Counted from the first letter of the stretch, positions 41,839 to 51,200 are shown. The stretch is 64,000 bases of DNA from JBEVJK01 sp963791325 (GCA_963791325.1 CAWBRU010000007.1:109525-173524), one strand, 5' to 3'. Notes: a model not told the origin generated them from the sequence alone. Numbers and translations: made by a program.

Positions 41839-43428
41839 TCAGTGGCCGGCGCCGGCGCCGGCCGCCGCCGGCGGCTTGCTCATCATGAGCGAAAACACCG
41901 CCAGCGAGGCAAACAGAATGGTCAGCAGCAGGAACACGTCGAGGAAGGAGAGCGTCCAGGCGCTCTGATGGACCATCGCCGACAGCCGCGCCAGGCCGGC
42001 CTGATCGCCGTCCAGGCCGTGCTGGGCCATCGTATGCGTCAGGTTGTCGAGGCGCGTCACCGCCTCCGGATTGCTCCAGGCGACATGCTCCGACAGCCGC
42101 GCATAGTGAAAGGCGTTGCGGTCGGTCAGCACCGTGTTGATCACCGCCAGGCCGACCGCCCCGCCGAGATTGCGGGTCAGGTTGAACAGCCCGGAGGCGT
42201 TCTTCAGCTTGTGCGGCGGCAGTGTGCCGAGCGCCAGATTGTTGATCGGCACCATGCACAGCATCAGCGAGACGCCGCGCAGGATCTGCGGCACCAGAAG
42301 CTCGTAGAAATCCCAGTCGGCGTTGAGATAGGTCATCCGCCAGGTGCCGGCGGCAAAGCCGAGAAAGCCGGCCATGATCATCAGCCGCGGGTCGATCTTG
42401 CGCGACAGGAAGCCGGCCACCGGTGCAGTGAAGAACATCGCCAGGCCGCTGACGAACAGCGCCTCGCCGATCATCAGCGAATCGTAGCCGCGGATCCTGC
42501 CGAGGAACAGCGGATAGATGTAGGTGAGCCCGTAGAGGCCGATGCCGAGCACGAACGAAAACATCGAGCCGAAGGCGAAATTGATGTTGGTGAAGGCACG
42601 CAGATCGACGATCGGCTCCTCGGCGCGAAACACGCGCCAGAAGAACAGCACCGCCCCGATCACCATGACGATCGAGAATACGAATACGCTGTCCTCCTGC
42701 AGCCAGTCGTTGCGCGGCCCCTCCTCCAGCACATATTCGAGCGAGCCCAGGAACGCAGCCATTCCGGCCAGCCCCAACCAGTCGAATTTTTGCAGCAGCC
42801 CGGGCTCAGGCTTGTCGAAGTCGATCAGCGTCCAGGCGGACGCCGCCACCAGCACCCCGGGAAAGACGTTGATCAGGAACAGCCAGTGCCAGGAGAGCGC
42901 ATGGCTGATATAGCCGCCGACGGTGGGGCCGATCGTCGGCGCCAGGGTGGCGACCAGGCCGATCATCGGCGAGACCACGGCGCGGCGCGACGGCGGGAAG
43001 ATGGTGAAGGCGGCAGCAAAGACGCTCGGGATCATGCCGCCGCCGATGAAGCCTTGCAGCGCCCGGTAGACGATCATCTGGTCGATGTTGGAGGCGGTCG
43101 CGCATAGCGCGCTGGCGGCGGTGAATCCGGCGGCGGAGATGGTGAACAGCACCCGGGTCGACATCAGCCGCGCCAGGAACCCCGACAGCGGGATCATCAC
43201 CACCTCGGCGATCAGATAGGCCGTCTGCACCCATGAGATCTCGTCGGCGCTGGCGCTCAGGCCCGCCTGGATCTCGGAGAGCGAGGCCGACACGATCTGG
43301 ATGTCGAGGATCGCCATGAACATGCCGAACACCATCGCCAGGAAGGCGATGACCCGGCGCGGTTCCATGTGATCGCTGACCGCCGCGCGCGGCGGTGCGC
43401 CGATCGTCGTGGCGGAGGCGGAAGCCAT
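41839..43428 (-). CDS. emrB: DHA2-family MFS multidrug exporter
   Basis: 529 residues, about 14 membrane helices. Proton-driven drug export across the inner membrane with the adjacent adaptor. Motifs: FMAILDIQIVSASLSEIQAG (helix 1, D/E-rich DHA2 opening), SGFLARLMSTRVLFTISAAG (motif A), RALQGFIGGGMIPSVFAAAF, and LVATLAPTIGPTVGGYI (motif C, GPxxGG). It starts 19 bases after the emrA stop; the pair is divergent from tetR. Confidence 0.9.
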   Translation of the reverse strand: MASASATTIGAPPRAAVSDHMEPRRVIAFLAMVFGMFMAILDIQIVSASLSEIQAGLSASADEISWVQTAYLIAEVVMIPLSGFLARLMSTRVLFTISAAGFTAASALCATASNIDQMIVYRALQGFIGGGMIPSVFAAAFTIFPPSRRAVVSPMIGLVATLAPTIGPTVGGYISHALSWHWLFLINVFPGVLVAASAWTLIDFDKPEPGLLQKFDWLGLAGMAAFLGSLEYVLEEGPRNDWLQEDSVFVFSIVMVIGAVLFFWRVFRAEEPIVDLRAFTNINFAFGSMFSFVLGIGLYGLTYIYPLFLGRIRGYDSLMIGEALFVSGLAMFFTAPVAGFLSRKIDPRLMIMAGFLGFAAGTWRMTYLNADWDFYELLVPQILRGVSLMLCMVPINNLALGTLPPHKLKNASGLFNLTRNLGGAVGLAVINTVLTDRNAFHYARLSEHVAWSNPEAVTRLDNLTHTMAQHGLDGDQAGLARLSAMVHQSAWTLSFLDVFLLLTILFASLAVFSLMMSKPPAAAGAGAGH

Positions 43429-43447
43429 GGCCGTCCGTCCTCACGCC

Positions 43448-44710
43448 TCAGCGCGATGCCGCCGGCGCCGTGCGGCTGTCGACCGAGACGACGACGCTCA
43501 GGCCTGCCCGCAGAATGCCGCGCGCCAGGTCCTTGTCGGACACGTCGATGCGCACCGGCACGCGCTGCACCACCTTGGTGAAGTTGCCGGTGGCATTCTC
43601 CGGCGGCAGCAGCGAGAACACCGCGCCCGAGGCCGGCGCCAGCGACGACACTTTGCCGGTGAGCGTCTCGCCGTCGGCGGCGTCGACCGCCAGCTTGACG
43701 GTCTGGCCCGGCACCAGCCGGGCAAGCTGCGTCTCCTTGAAATTGGCGACCACATAGAGGCGGTCGACCGGCACCAGCGCGGCGAGCTTCTGGCCGACGG
43801 CGATCATGTCGCCCTGCTCGACCGCGACATTGCCGACGACGCCGTCGAACGGCGCCTTGAGCACGGTGAAGCCGAGGTCGCGCTCGGCCTTCTGGCGGGC
43901 GAGCTCCAGGCTTTGCAGCAGACTGGCGGCCTCGACACGCTGCGCTTCGAGCACGCCGACATTGGCATTGGCCGCGGCGATCGAGGCATCGTCGCCGGCG
44001 AGCCCCGCCTTGGCCTGGTCGAGCGCGGTGCGGGCATCGTCGAGCTGCGCCTGGGTGCCGACCCTGGTCTTGACCAGCTGGTCGGCACGCGCCGCGGTGC
44101 GCTCGGCGTTGGACAGAGTGGCCGTGGAGGCCTGGCGGTGCGCCTTGGCCTGTTCAAGTTGAGCATCGGCCGCTTCGGCTTGCGCCGCGATGCGCTCCAC
44201 CGTCTTGTGCTGCGTGGCGATCTGCGCCTCGGCCTGGGCAAGCGCGATGCGATAGTCGCCGTCATCGAGCCTGAGCAGCACGTCGCCCGCCTTGACGTGC
44301 TGGTTCTCCTTGACCGGCACGGCGGCGACATAGCCTGCCAGTTTGGGCGCGACATAGGAGATGTCGGCCTCGACATAGGCGTCGTCGGTGCCGACCATGA
44401 AGCGGCCGTCGACCCAATAGTGGTAGCCGTAATAGCCGCCGGCGGCGAGCGCCACCAAGCCGATGACCGGCAGCACGAAGCGGCGCGCGGCGCCCTTTTT
44501 CTTGGCCGGCTCCGGCTTGCCATCCCTGGCCTCCGGCGGCGCTTCCGGCTGCGGCTGGGGCTCCGCTTGGGGCCGCGGCTCGGGCTCGGGCTGCGGCTCG
44601 GGTGCCGGGCGCGGCTTGGCCGGCGATTCGACCACGCGCAGCCTCTCGCTCTCGCCCGCCGCGGGCTCGAATGTGTCTGTCTTGGATTTCTCGGCAACGC
44701 TGCGGGGCAT
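43448..44710 (-). CDS. emrA: HlyD/EmrA-family membrane fusion adaptor
   Basis: 420 residues. A cytosolic Pro/Glu-rich N-terminus of about 80 residues with PQPEPEPRP-type repeats, longer than usual for EmrA. Then a membrane helix (FVLPVIGLVALAAGGYYGYH), a biotinyl-lipoyl-like domain (YVAPKLAGYVAAVPVKENQH), a long coiled-coil hairpin (Ala/Gln/Glu-rich, about 165-265), and the beta-barrel (VLKAPFDGVVGNVAVEQGDM). It bridges EmrB to an outer-membrane channel. ATG 44710 lies about 18 bases from an operator palindrome. Confidence 0.9.
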   Translation of the reverse strand: MPRSVAEKSKTDTFEPAAGESERLRVVESPAKPRPAPEPQPEPEPRPQAEPQPQPEAPPEARDGKPEPAKKKGAARRFVLPVIGLVALAAGGYYGYHYWVDGRFMVGTDDAYVEADISYVAPKLAGYVAAVPVKENQHVKAGDVLLRLDDGDYRIALAQAEAQIATQHKTVERIAAQAEAADAQLEQAKAHRQASTATLSNAERTAARADQLVKTRVGTQAQLDDARTALDQAKAGLAGDDASIAAANANVGVLEAQRVEAASLLQSLELARQKAERDLGFTVLKAPFDGVVGNVAVEQGDMIAVGQKLAALVPVDRLYVVANFKETQLARLVPGQTVKLAVDAADGETLTGKVSSLAPASGAVFSLLPPENATGNFTKVVQRVPVRIDVSDKDLARGILRAGLSVVVSVDSRTAPAASR

Positions 44711-44728
44711 GTCTCACCTGATATTGAC

Positions 44729-44744
44729 CGAACCGTTCGGTTCG
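44729..44744. promoter_or_regulatory. TetR operator palindrome, emrA-proximal
   Basis: CGAACCG-TT-CGGTTCG, perfect 7+7 inverted repeat, 19 bases from the emrA start. Same half-sites as the second palindrome 56 bases away. Confidence 0.7.
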
Positions 44745-44784
44745 AACTTGACTTAGCGCAGCCGGGTTGGCATATCAAGTCAAT

Positions 44785-44800
44785 CGAACCGATCGGTTCG
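44785..44800. promoter_or_regulatory. TetR operator palindrome, tetR-proximal
   Basis: CGAACCG-AT-CGGTTCG, 27 bases upstream of the tetR start. Candidate promoter elements (TTGACT at 44748-44753 and, reversed, at 44778-44783) lie between the two palindromes, so one repressor can shut both divergent promoters. Confidence 0.7.
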
Positions 44801-44826
44801 AAAAAAAGATTCGGGTAGGAAACGCC

Positions 44827-45537
44827 ATGGACACCGAGACCCGCTCCGAATTGGAGCCAAGACGGAGCCGCCGCGCCGCCGGCGGCGACCCGGTCAAGCG
44901 GCAGCAAATCATCGAGGGTGCGCGGCGCGTGTTCATCGACATGGGCTTCGATGCCGCCTCGATGAACGACATCACCCGGGCGGCCGGCGTGTCGAAGGGC
45001 ACGATCTACGTCTATTTCGAGAACAAGGAAGAGCTGTTCGAGGCGCTGATCGAGGAGGAGCGCTGCAAGATCTTCAACGATCTCTACGACGTGCTGACCA
45101 GCGATGAGGATTTGCGGGTCGTGCTCGGGCGGTTCGGCAGCCGGCTGATCGACAAGATCCTGTCCGACAAGGTGATCATGGCGCAGCGCATCGTCGTCGG
45201 CGTGGCCGACCGCATTCCCGAGCTCGGCGCCCGCTTCTACGAGCGCGGGCCGCTGCGCGGCCATGAGAAGGTGGTCGAGTTCCTCAAGCTCGCCGCCGGC
45301 CGTGGGCTGCTTACGATCGACGATTTCGAGCTGGCCGCCTACCAGCTGACCGAGCTGATGATGGCCGGGCTCTTCCGCCAGCGGCTGTTCGGCTACCGCA
45401 CCGAGGCGCCCGGCGCGGCCGAAGCCGCCCATGTGGTCGAGGCCGGGGTCGACCTTTTCCTGCGGGCTTACGGCACCGAGGCCGGACGGCGCGGCGGCAA
45501 GGCTGCGGCTCGGCCGCTCGCCCGGGCGCTGCTTTAG
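44827..45537 (+). CDS. TetR-family repressor of the emrAB exporter
   Basis: 236 residues from ATG 44827 (TAGGAA upstream). Basic N-terminus, then the TetR HTH: RQQIIEGARRVFIDMGFDAA, SMNDITRAAGVSKGTIYVYF, ENKEELFEALIEE. The C-terminal ligand/dimer domain is all-helical, with a TetR_C-like pattern (VVEFLKLAAGRGLLTIDDFE; YQLTELMMAGLFRQRLFGYR). The divergent arrangement and twin palindromes make emrAB and itself the obvious targets. Ligand unknown. Confidence 0.9.
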   Translation: MDTETRSELEPRRSRRAAGGDPVKRQQIIEGARRVFIDMGFDAASMNDITRAAGVSKGTIYVYFENKEELFEALIEEERCKIFNDLYDVLTSDEDLRVVLGRFGSRLIDKILSDKVIMAQRIVVGVADRIPELGARFYERGPLRGHEKVVEFLKLAAGRGLLTIDDFELAAYQLTELMMAGLFRQRLFGYRTEAPGAAEAAHVVEAGVDLFLRAYGTEAGRRGGKAAARPLARALL

Positions 45538-45612
45538 GGCAATTCCCTGGAAAAGCGGACACGGTTTTCCGTGCGGAATTCCCGGAAGAACGAAGGCTTG
45601 GAGCGGAGTCGC
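45536..45612 (+). repeat. RIME-like element
   Basis: AGGGCAATTCCCTGGAAAAG...GGTTTTCCGTGCGGAATTCC, GAACGAAGGCTTGGAGCGGA. The right palindrome is truncated. Confidence 0.75.
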
Positions 45613-45633
45613 GCCGGCGTGATCTTGCCGTGG

Positions 45634-46515
45634 TCAATCGTGGGTCGACGGCGCATGGACCACGACGGTCGCCGACATGCCCGCAGCCAGCTCGACCGTG
45701 CCGGGCACGTCCGTTAGCGTGATCCGTACGGGGATGCGCTGCGCGAGGCGTATCCACTCGAAATTCGGGTTGACCGTGGCCAAAAGGCCGCTGCCGACCG
45801 CGGTCGGGTTGGCGATCGCGCGGCTGATCCCCTGCACCTTGCCGTTCAGGACCGTTCCCCCCGCCATCAGGCGAATCTCAGCGTCGCTGCCGACGGCGAC
45901 GGCGGGGAGCTTGGTCTCCATGAAATAGGCGTAGACATAATAGGAATCGCTGTCGACCACCGCCAGCACGCTCGTCCCGGCGTTCGCATAGTCACCGGCA
46001 CCGGCCGTCAGGTTTGTGACGAACCCGTTGACCGGCGAATGGACGGTGCTGCGCTCCAGATTGAGCTGGGCCGTCGCCAGCTGCGCCTGGGCAAGCTGAA
46101 CGGCCGCGGCCGCCTCGTTCGCCTTGGTGCGGGACGCCTCGGTCGTCGCGGTCGATATGTCGCCGGGATCCCTCTTCATCATCTGGGCGTCCCGATTGGC
46201 ATTGTCCTGCGCGAGCTTCACCGACCATTGGCTCTGCAACACCGCCGCCTGTGCCTGCGCGACAGCCAGCTTAAAGCGCTGCTGGTCGAGCACGTAGAGC
46301 ACATCGCCCTTCGCCACTTTCTGGTTGTCGACGACATTGATCGACGTGATCGGCCCGGAAACGTCGGGGGCGACCTCGACGATGGTGGCCTGCACGAGCG
46401 CGTCCCGTGTCCAAGGCGAGAGTGTATAAAAATTCCACAACCACCATCCGACCAGCACGGCCGCGGCCACCACGGCGAGGGTAAGGACGACGCGCAGCAC
46501 GGCGGTCACAGCCAT
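45634..46515 (-). CDS. AaeA-like HlyD-family efflux adaptor
   Basis: 293 residues from ATG 46515 (MAVTAVLRVVLTLAVVAAAV). Membrane helix, then YTLSPWTRDALVQATIVEVA and PDVSGPITSINVVDNQKVAK (lipoyl-like domain), a coiled coil (LAQAQLATAQLNLERSTVHS), and PVNGFVTNLTAGAGDYANAG. An upstream in-frame extension to 46974 would read antisense to the FUSC gene and is rejected. Third gene of a FUSC/DUF1656/adaptor operon that exports aromatic acids in other bacteria. Confidence 0.88.
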   Translation of the reverse strand: MAVTAVLRVVLTLAVVAAAVLVGWWLWNFYTLSPWTRDALVQATIVEVAPDVSGPITSINVVDNQKVAKGDVLYVLDQQRFKLAVAQAQAAVLQSQWSVKLAQDNANRDAQMMKRDPGDISTATTEASRTKANEAAAAVQLAQAQLATAQLNLERSTVHSPVNGFVTNLTAGAGDYANAGTSVLAVVDSDSYYVYAYFMETKLPAVAVGSDAEIRLMAGGTVLNGKVQGISRAIANPTAVGSGLLATVNPNFEWIRLAQRIPVRITLTDVPGTVELAAGMSATVVVHAPSTHD

Positions 46516-46748
46516 AGGCGATTTCCGAAATAGATGAGACCTCCGATCACAAGCACATAAACCGCGATGTTGAAGAGCGAGCGATGCCAGACGAGCCGAT
46601 AGAGGCCGACGCACCCGAACGCCCATCGCAAGACGACGAACGGCACAATCGCCGCGGAAGCCCACAGGACCAATGGCGACAGATAGAACCCGATGAACTC
46701 CACAGTGTGAAAAACCGCAAGATTCGGCTCGTCCATGCTGGCTCTCAT
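46506..46748 (-). CDS. DUF1656 (AaeX-like) small membrane protein
   Basis: 80 residues, two helices: FIGFYLSPLVLWASAAIVPF and SLFNIAVYVLVIGGLIYFGN. ATG 46748 overlaps the FUSC stop (ATGA), and the 3' end overlaps the adaptor gene start by 10 bases, so the three genes are translationally coupled. Small constant partner of AaeA/AaeB pumps. Confidence 0.88.
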   Translation of the reverse strand: MRASMDEPNLAVFHTVEFIGFYLSPLVLWASAAIVPFVVLRWAFGCVGLYRLVWHRSLFNIAVYVLVIGGLIYFGNRLWL

Positions 46749-48952
46749 TGCCCGTCGTAGAAGCCGCGCCCGAGATAGGCCCGGTCGATGTAGAAGCGAT
46801 CCGCGATAAAGCGCAAGGCGGCACCGGCGCGAAGCATGGATCGCGCGTTCGGTCCGGGCGCAAGCGGCAACGATGAAAGGGTAGCGCGCATCTCGGTGAC
46901 GAGGGCCTCACACTTGGCGAGAGCAGACTCGCGACCGGCGCGATCGCGCGCGACGGCTTCCAGCGCTGACGCAAACTGCTCGAGGAAGCGGCCGAGGGCA
47001 GCGGCCACGTCGCCCGGCAGGTTCGGGTCCGATCTGAGCTCGATCAGCCGGCCGAGTTCGAGCGCCGAGGAGGCAGCTCCAAGCGTTCCCCTGAAGAAAT
47101 CATCGTCACGCTGTTGATAAGGCGCGAGGCGCGGCAGCAGCGCCGCAAGCGCTGCGACGATCTCGCGCGCGGCACGCCGGGGTTCGACCGACCCGCGCGC
47201 CACGGCGGGCAGGATCGTTCCGATCGCGCGGTCCCAGCTTCGCTCCCTTCGGGCCCGCGACGTCACGGGGGTCGCTGCAATCACGGTGAGGCAGACGAGC
47301 ATGCCGAGAAGCAGCGCGATCGCGTTGCTGACGAAAGCCTGCTCGTTCGGCTGAAACACGTTGCCGGTGCTGATCTGGGAGATCGCAAATGCGCCGAACG
47401 CAACTCCGGCCAACGCGCGGCTCGGAGTGCCGGCCATCAGGCCAGGAAGGAACAGCATCGCCATCAGCACGACGGCCAACGCGCCGAACCCTTCGATATG
47501 TGGAAGCGCGAAGATCATCGTGAGATAGGCAAGGACGATGCCGGCGCCCGACCAGATCAGGAAGGTTCGCGGGACAGCCTGCTGGTTGTCCTGGTTGACG
47601 GCCAGCAACAGCGTGATGATTCCGCCGGAGATCGCCGTGAATCCCTCGCTCCAGCCCGTGGCCATCCAGAACAGGCTCAGCAGGCCGATGGCAAGCGCGG
47701 CCTGAACCCCGACCAGCATCGCCTCTCTCTGCTCCGCGAAATCATCCCGGGCGATGCGAGGCGATCCGATATTCGAACCTTTGGCGCCGAGGCTGGCCGC
47801 CTCGGCCACGACGACGATGGCAAGCCCGTCGAGCAAGTCGCCGACGCGCTTCAGGATCAGGACACCGTTGGCCAGCGGCTCGAAGGGGGCCACGCCGGCC
47901 ATTCCCTCGAGATCGGCTGCTGCCGTGTCGAGATCGCGGTGGGCTTCGCGCAAGTCGCCGCGCCACTGGGCGGGGTCGCGCCAGATCGACGGATCGGCTC
48001 CGGCTTTCTCGAGCCGCTGTGCGATGGATTCCAGCGCCGGACGCAGACGCAAGTCGACCGCCTGGCCGCCCTCCTGGTCGAACACGTCGCGGCGTGCGAA
48101 CAGGCCACGCCCCACCGAGAGCACTGCCAGGAATTGATCGACGATGCGCTGCAGGCCCCTTGCGCTGGCCAGCCTATCCGGCCCTTCGAACATGGCGGAG
48201 GAACGCAAGGCGTCGAAGGAAATGACCTGGCGCACCAAATTGCCGCGCAGTTCGGCGAACACGCCGGGAGATGGCGACAGGCGAAGCGCCGCCGCCGCAT
48301 AGCCGGCCAAGTTGCGAAACATGTTCGACAAAGCGTCGCGCAGGGCGTCGCTCGCATAGCGCGGGAAGACGACCGCACCCAGCATCGTAACGCAGCCGAT
48401 GCCGATCAGGATGGCGCCGATGCGATCGGCGGCGATCGACCAGGCATTGATGGGATCGACCGATCCTTCGTAGGCGACCAGCAAGCCGGTGAAGCCGCAG
48501 ATCAGCATGCCGTACGAAACGGAGTTGCGCAGCCTGGCACCGAGGTAGAACGTCATCCCGATCATCGTCACGGTGGCTGCAACGAGCAATTCCGGTGTCT
48601 GCGAGAAGAGCGCGACGATGACCAGGCCCACGAGCCCGCCGCAGACGGTGCCTAGGGCGCGCCAGGTGCCTCTCGAAAGAGCGGCGCCGACCGTCGGCTG
48701 CGCAAGCAGATAGACGGTGAGCGTCGCCCATTGCGGATCGTCCAGATGGAGCCAATAGGCGATCGCCAGGGCCACAATCGAGGCCGCAGCCGTTCTCAGC
48801 GAAAAGACGACATTGCGCCAGCCGAGATCGATTGGAAGCAGGATCTGTCCAGCTCCATGGGAACGCCCGACCGCAATCCCGCCTTGGATGGCAGGACGTC
48901 CGCCCCGCGTCGACGGCTCTGGATCTCCGGTGGCTGCGATCTTCGTTTGCAC
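46745..48952 (-). CDS. FUSC family (AaeB-like) efflux transporter
   Basis: 735 residues from GTG 48952. Two blocks of about five helices: residues 45-200 (NVVFSLRTAAASIVALAIAY, WLHLDDPQWATLTVYLLAQP, TWRALGTVCGGLVGLVIVAL) and residues about 415-560 (ALAIGLLSLFWMATGWSEGF, FLIWSGAGIVLAYLTMIFAL), separated by a helical cytosolic domain. This duplicated fusaric-acid-resistance layout marks the AaeB/FUSC family. With the two downstream genes it forms an inner-membrane organic-acid exporter. No dedicated LysR gene is adjacent. Confidence 0.9.
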   Translation of the reverse strand: MQTKIAATGDPEPSTRGGRPAIQGGIAVGRSHGAGQILLPIDLGWRNVVFSLRTAAASIVALAIAYWLHLDDPQWATLTVYLLAQPTVGAALSRGTWRALGTVCGGLVGLVIVALFSQTPELLVAATVTMIGMTFYLGARLRNSVSYGMLICGFTGLLVAYEGSVDPINAWSIAADRIGAILIGIGCVTMLGAVVFPRYASDALRDALSNMFRNLAGYAAAALRLSPSPGVFAELRGNLVRQVISFDALRSSAMFEGPDRLASARGLQRIVDQFLAVLSVGRGLFARRDVFDQEGGQAVDLRLRPALESIAQRLEKAGADPSIWRDPAQWRGDLREAHRDLDTAAADLEGMAGVAPFEPLANGVLILKRVGDLLDGLAIVVVAEAASLGAKGSNIGSPRIARDDFAEQREAMLVGVQAALAIGLLSLFWMATGWSEGFTAISGGIITLLLAVNQDNQQAVPRTFLIWSGAGIVLAYLTMIFALPHIEGFGALAVVLMAMLFLPGLMAGTPSRALAGVAFGAFAISQISTGNVFQPNEQAFVSNAIALLLGMLVCLTVIAATPVTSRARRERSWDRAIGTILPAVARGSVEPRRAAREIVAALAALLPRLAPYQQRDDDFFRGTLGAASSALELGRLIELRSDPNLPGDVAAALGRFLEQFASALEAVARDRAGRESALAKCEALVTEMRATLSSLPLAPGPNARSMLRAGAALRFIADRFYIDRAYLGRGFYDGQ

Positions 48953-49343
48953 GGGTGCACCTGCTGGCGACTTACAGGCCTGACCGACACATAGACATCA
49001 GGTCATATTCATGGGCAACAGGGCAGCAAAAGACCGATGATTGACGCAGCCTCGCTCTGATGGTCGGACGGGCGCCGGGTTTCGACACGACGACCGGTTC
49101 AATCGGCTGGCGCGGATTGCCGGGACACCGACGTGAGCGAGGCGGAGCGGGGCGGATCACCGTTATCCGAAACGGCCTTGGTTTGGATCATGGGCCACCT
49201 ATCTCGCCCAGTCTCGCCCAGCAGCCGAATCGATGGGACGTTCCAGGTACAGATAAACCAGGCACTTCCTTTGAGCGCCGACAGGGCCATGATAGCCTTC
49301 TTCTGCAAAAACTCCGCCTGCAACCATCTGGGAGCAAGACGAT
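48953..49343. other. Intergenic region between divergent genes
   Basis: About 390 bases holding the promoters of the FUSC operon (leftward) and the secreted-protein gene (rightward). No RIME element, RNA gene or supported small frame; no clear regulator palindrome. Confidence 0.4.
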
Positions 49344-49820
49344 ATGATCAGAATAATTATGCTTTCGGCAGTTTCTCTGCTCGCACTCCCCATCAGCTCC
49401 GCACTCGCCAAGGACTTTCCGAACAAGGGAGAGGCCGACGTTGATACTTACTACATATTCGACTCGCGCGCGACGATGCCCAAAAACGACGTCGGCTCGG
49501 CCGGCATCGACGAATTCAACGGCGTGTCCCGCAATGTCAAGGGAGAAGACCCTTTCAACGATATGTCGGTGTATTGCCTTGCCCACTGGACCATGATCAG
49601 CGGCGCTTACAAGTCAAACGGCAGCTGCATCGAGACAGACAAGGATGGCGACACCATCTTCGTTACGTTCGATGAGGGAACGGATCATCTCGTCGGCGGC
49701 ACCGGCAAGTACAAGGGGATTACCGGCAAATCGCCTTACACTGTAACCGAGCTCCACGCGAATGCGGGTGGCAGGCCGACCTACGTCGTAAACCACAAGC
49801 GCGTCTGGGAAATCAAATAG
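49344..49820 (+). CDS. Secreted hypothetical protein (158 aa)
   Basis: Signal peptide MIRIIMLSAVSLLALPISSA with cleavage near residue 22. The mature domain contains VYCLAHWTMISGAYKSNGSC, TIFVTFDEG and LVGGTGKYKGITGKSPYTVT. The GGTGKYxGItG motif occurs in small secreted beta-barrel proteins of the allene-oxide-cyclase-like type; that link is tentative. Two cysteines could pair in the periplasm. Base composition is lower in GC than neighbours, hinting at separate ancestry. Confidence 0.7.
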   Translation: MIRIIMLSAVSLLALPISSALAKDFPNKGEADVDTYYIFDSRATMPKNDVGSAGIDEFNGVSRNVKGEDPFNDMSVYCLAHWTMISGAYKSNGSCIETDKDGDTIFVTFDEGTDHLVGGTGKYKGITGKSPYTVTELHANAGGRPTYVVNHKRVWEIK

Positions 49821-49832
49821 CGAGATCGAGAT

Positions 49833-49854
49833 GGCTCGGTAAGCCGAACGAGCC
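49833..49854 (+). terminator. Possible weak terminator
   Basis: GGCTCG...CGAGCC stem with a nested CGG/CCG pair, followed by CTCATCTTT, 13 bases after the secreted-protein stop. Short stem and weak U tract. Confidence 0.35.
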
Positions 49855-49910
49855 CTCATCTTTCCCGCGACGCGTACAATCGGCTGCGACGGGAGCAAAG
49901 GACGGAGCTC

Positions 49911-50639
49911 ATGACACGAGAACTCAAAGGCAAAGTCGCCGCGATCACCGGAGCGGCCTCCGGCATCGGACTGGCGAGCGCCGAGGCGATGTTGGCCGCG
50001 GGCGCCCGCGTGGCGATGATCGACCGCGACGAGGCGGCGCTGGCCACGCTCCGGGCCAAGCACGGGGACCACGTCATTCCTCTGGTCATCGACTTGCTCG
50101 ACCCGGGGGACTGCGCGACGCTTTTGCCGAGAGTTTTGGAAGCGGCCGGCCAGCTCGACATTTTCCACGCCAATGCGGGCACTTACGTGGGCGGCGACCT
50201 GGTCGACGCCGATACCGCGGCGATCGATCGGATGCTGAATCTCAACGTCAATGTCGTCATGAAGAATGTCCACGACGTGCTGCCGCACATGATCCAGCGG
50301 GGCACCGGCGATATCGTCGTGACGAGCTCCCTCGCCGCCCACTTCCCGACGCCGTGGGAGCCGGTCTACGCCTCGTCCAAATGGGCGATCAACTGCTTCG
50401 TCCAGACGGTACGGCGGCAGGTCTTCAAGCATGGTATCCGCGTCGGCTCGATCTCCCCGGGACCCGTCGTCACCGCCCTGCTCGCGGACTGGCCGCCGGA
50501 GAAGCTCAGGGAGGCCAGGGAGTTGGGAAGCCTGCTGGAGGCCGGCGACGTGGCTGCGGTGGTGATGTTCATGCTGACCCGGCCACGCGGCATGACAATC
50601 CGGGACGTCGTTATGATGCCCACCAATTTCGATCTCTGA
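49911..50639 (+). CDS. SDR family oxidoreductase (polyol dehydrogenase-like)
   Basis: 242 residues. Classical SDR: cofactor motif TGAASGIGLASAEAM (residues 14-28), NAG motif (FHANAGTYVGG), and active-site Tyr-x3-Lys in YASSKWAINCF with Ser in VVTSSLAAH. The tail (RPRGMTIRDVVMMPTNFDL) resembles ribitol 2-dehydrogenase-type SDRs, but substrate specificity is not certain. GGACGGAG precedes the ATG. Convergent with soxR. Confidence 0.82.
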   Translation: MTRELKGKVAAITGAASGIGLASAEAMLAAGARVAMIDRDEAALATLRAKHGDHVIPLVIDLLDPGDCATLLPRVLEAAGQLDIFHANAGTYVGGDLVDADTAAIDRMLNLNVNVVMKNVHDVLPHMIQRGTGDIVVTSSLAAHFPTPWEPVYASSKWAINCFVQTVRRQVFKHGIRVGSISPGPVVTALLADWPPEKLREARELGSLLEAGDVAAVVMFMLTRPRGMTIRDVVMMPTNFDL

Positions 50640-50740
50640 AGCGGACCGCCGAACCACCCCGGCGCTCAGCGTGACGCCTATGGTCGGCTCTGCCTGCAGG
50701 CATCGGCTGAACAGCGCCCGAGCCGGGCAGCCGCCTGCCT

Positions 50741-51166
50741 TCAGCCCAGCCAGTATCTCGGCCCGGGCCCCCTGCGTCCCGCGATGTCGGCGGGATTGGC
50801 CAGCCTGCATCGGTCGATCGACAGGCAGCCGCAGCCGATGCACTCGGCCAGCCCGGCCCGAAGGCGCTGCAATTCCGCGATGCGCAGGTCGATGCGCTTG
50901 GTCCAAGCGCTTGACAGTCCGGCCCAATCCCGGCGCGTCGGCACCCGATCCAGCGGCAGCTTGGCGAGCTCGGCGCCGATCTCGTCAAGCGTCAGCCCGA
51001 CGCGCTGCGCAAAAACGATGAAGGCAATGCGGCGCAGCGCCGATCGCGGATAGCGCCGGTGGCCCGAGCCGGCCCGCTCGGAGGCGATCAGACCTTGGTC
51101 CTCGTAGAAACGCAGGGCGGACGAGGCGACGCCGCTGCGCCGCGACACCTCGGTGATCGTCAGCAT
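50741..51166 (-). CDS. soxR: Redox-sensitive MerR-family regulator SoxR
   Basis: About 141 residues from ATG 51166 (MLTITEVSRRSGVASSALRF), with alternative starts at 51175 and 51193. MerR winged HTH (YEDQGLIASERAGSGHRRYP), dimerisation helix, and the [2Fe-2S] cluster motif C-x2-C-x-C-x5-C in CIGCGCLSIDRC, diagnostic of SoxR. It activates when its cluster is oxidised by redox-cycling compounds. Divergent from the SDR/queA-like operon, whose promoter carries a SoxR-type site in a 19-base spacer. As in many non-enteric bacteria, no soxS exists here. Confidence 0.92.
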   Translation of the reverse strand: MLTITEVSRRSGVASSALRFYEDQGLIASERAGSGHRRYPRSALRRIAFIVFAQRVGLTLDEIGAELAKLPLDRVPTRRDWAGLSSAWTKRIDLRIAELQRLRAGLAECIGCGCLSIDRCRLANPADIAGRRGPGPRYWLG

Positions 51167-51200
51167 TCCATCCATCCGGGAACAACAGCACAACTGCCGC

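Noticed and set aside
46516..46974. Extended N-terminus for the AaeA-like adaptor starting at 46974
   Set aside because: It would overlap the DUF1656 gene and the FUSC gene in another frame; the membrane helix of the family starts right at ATG 46515.
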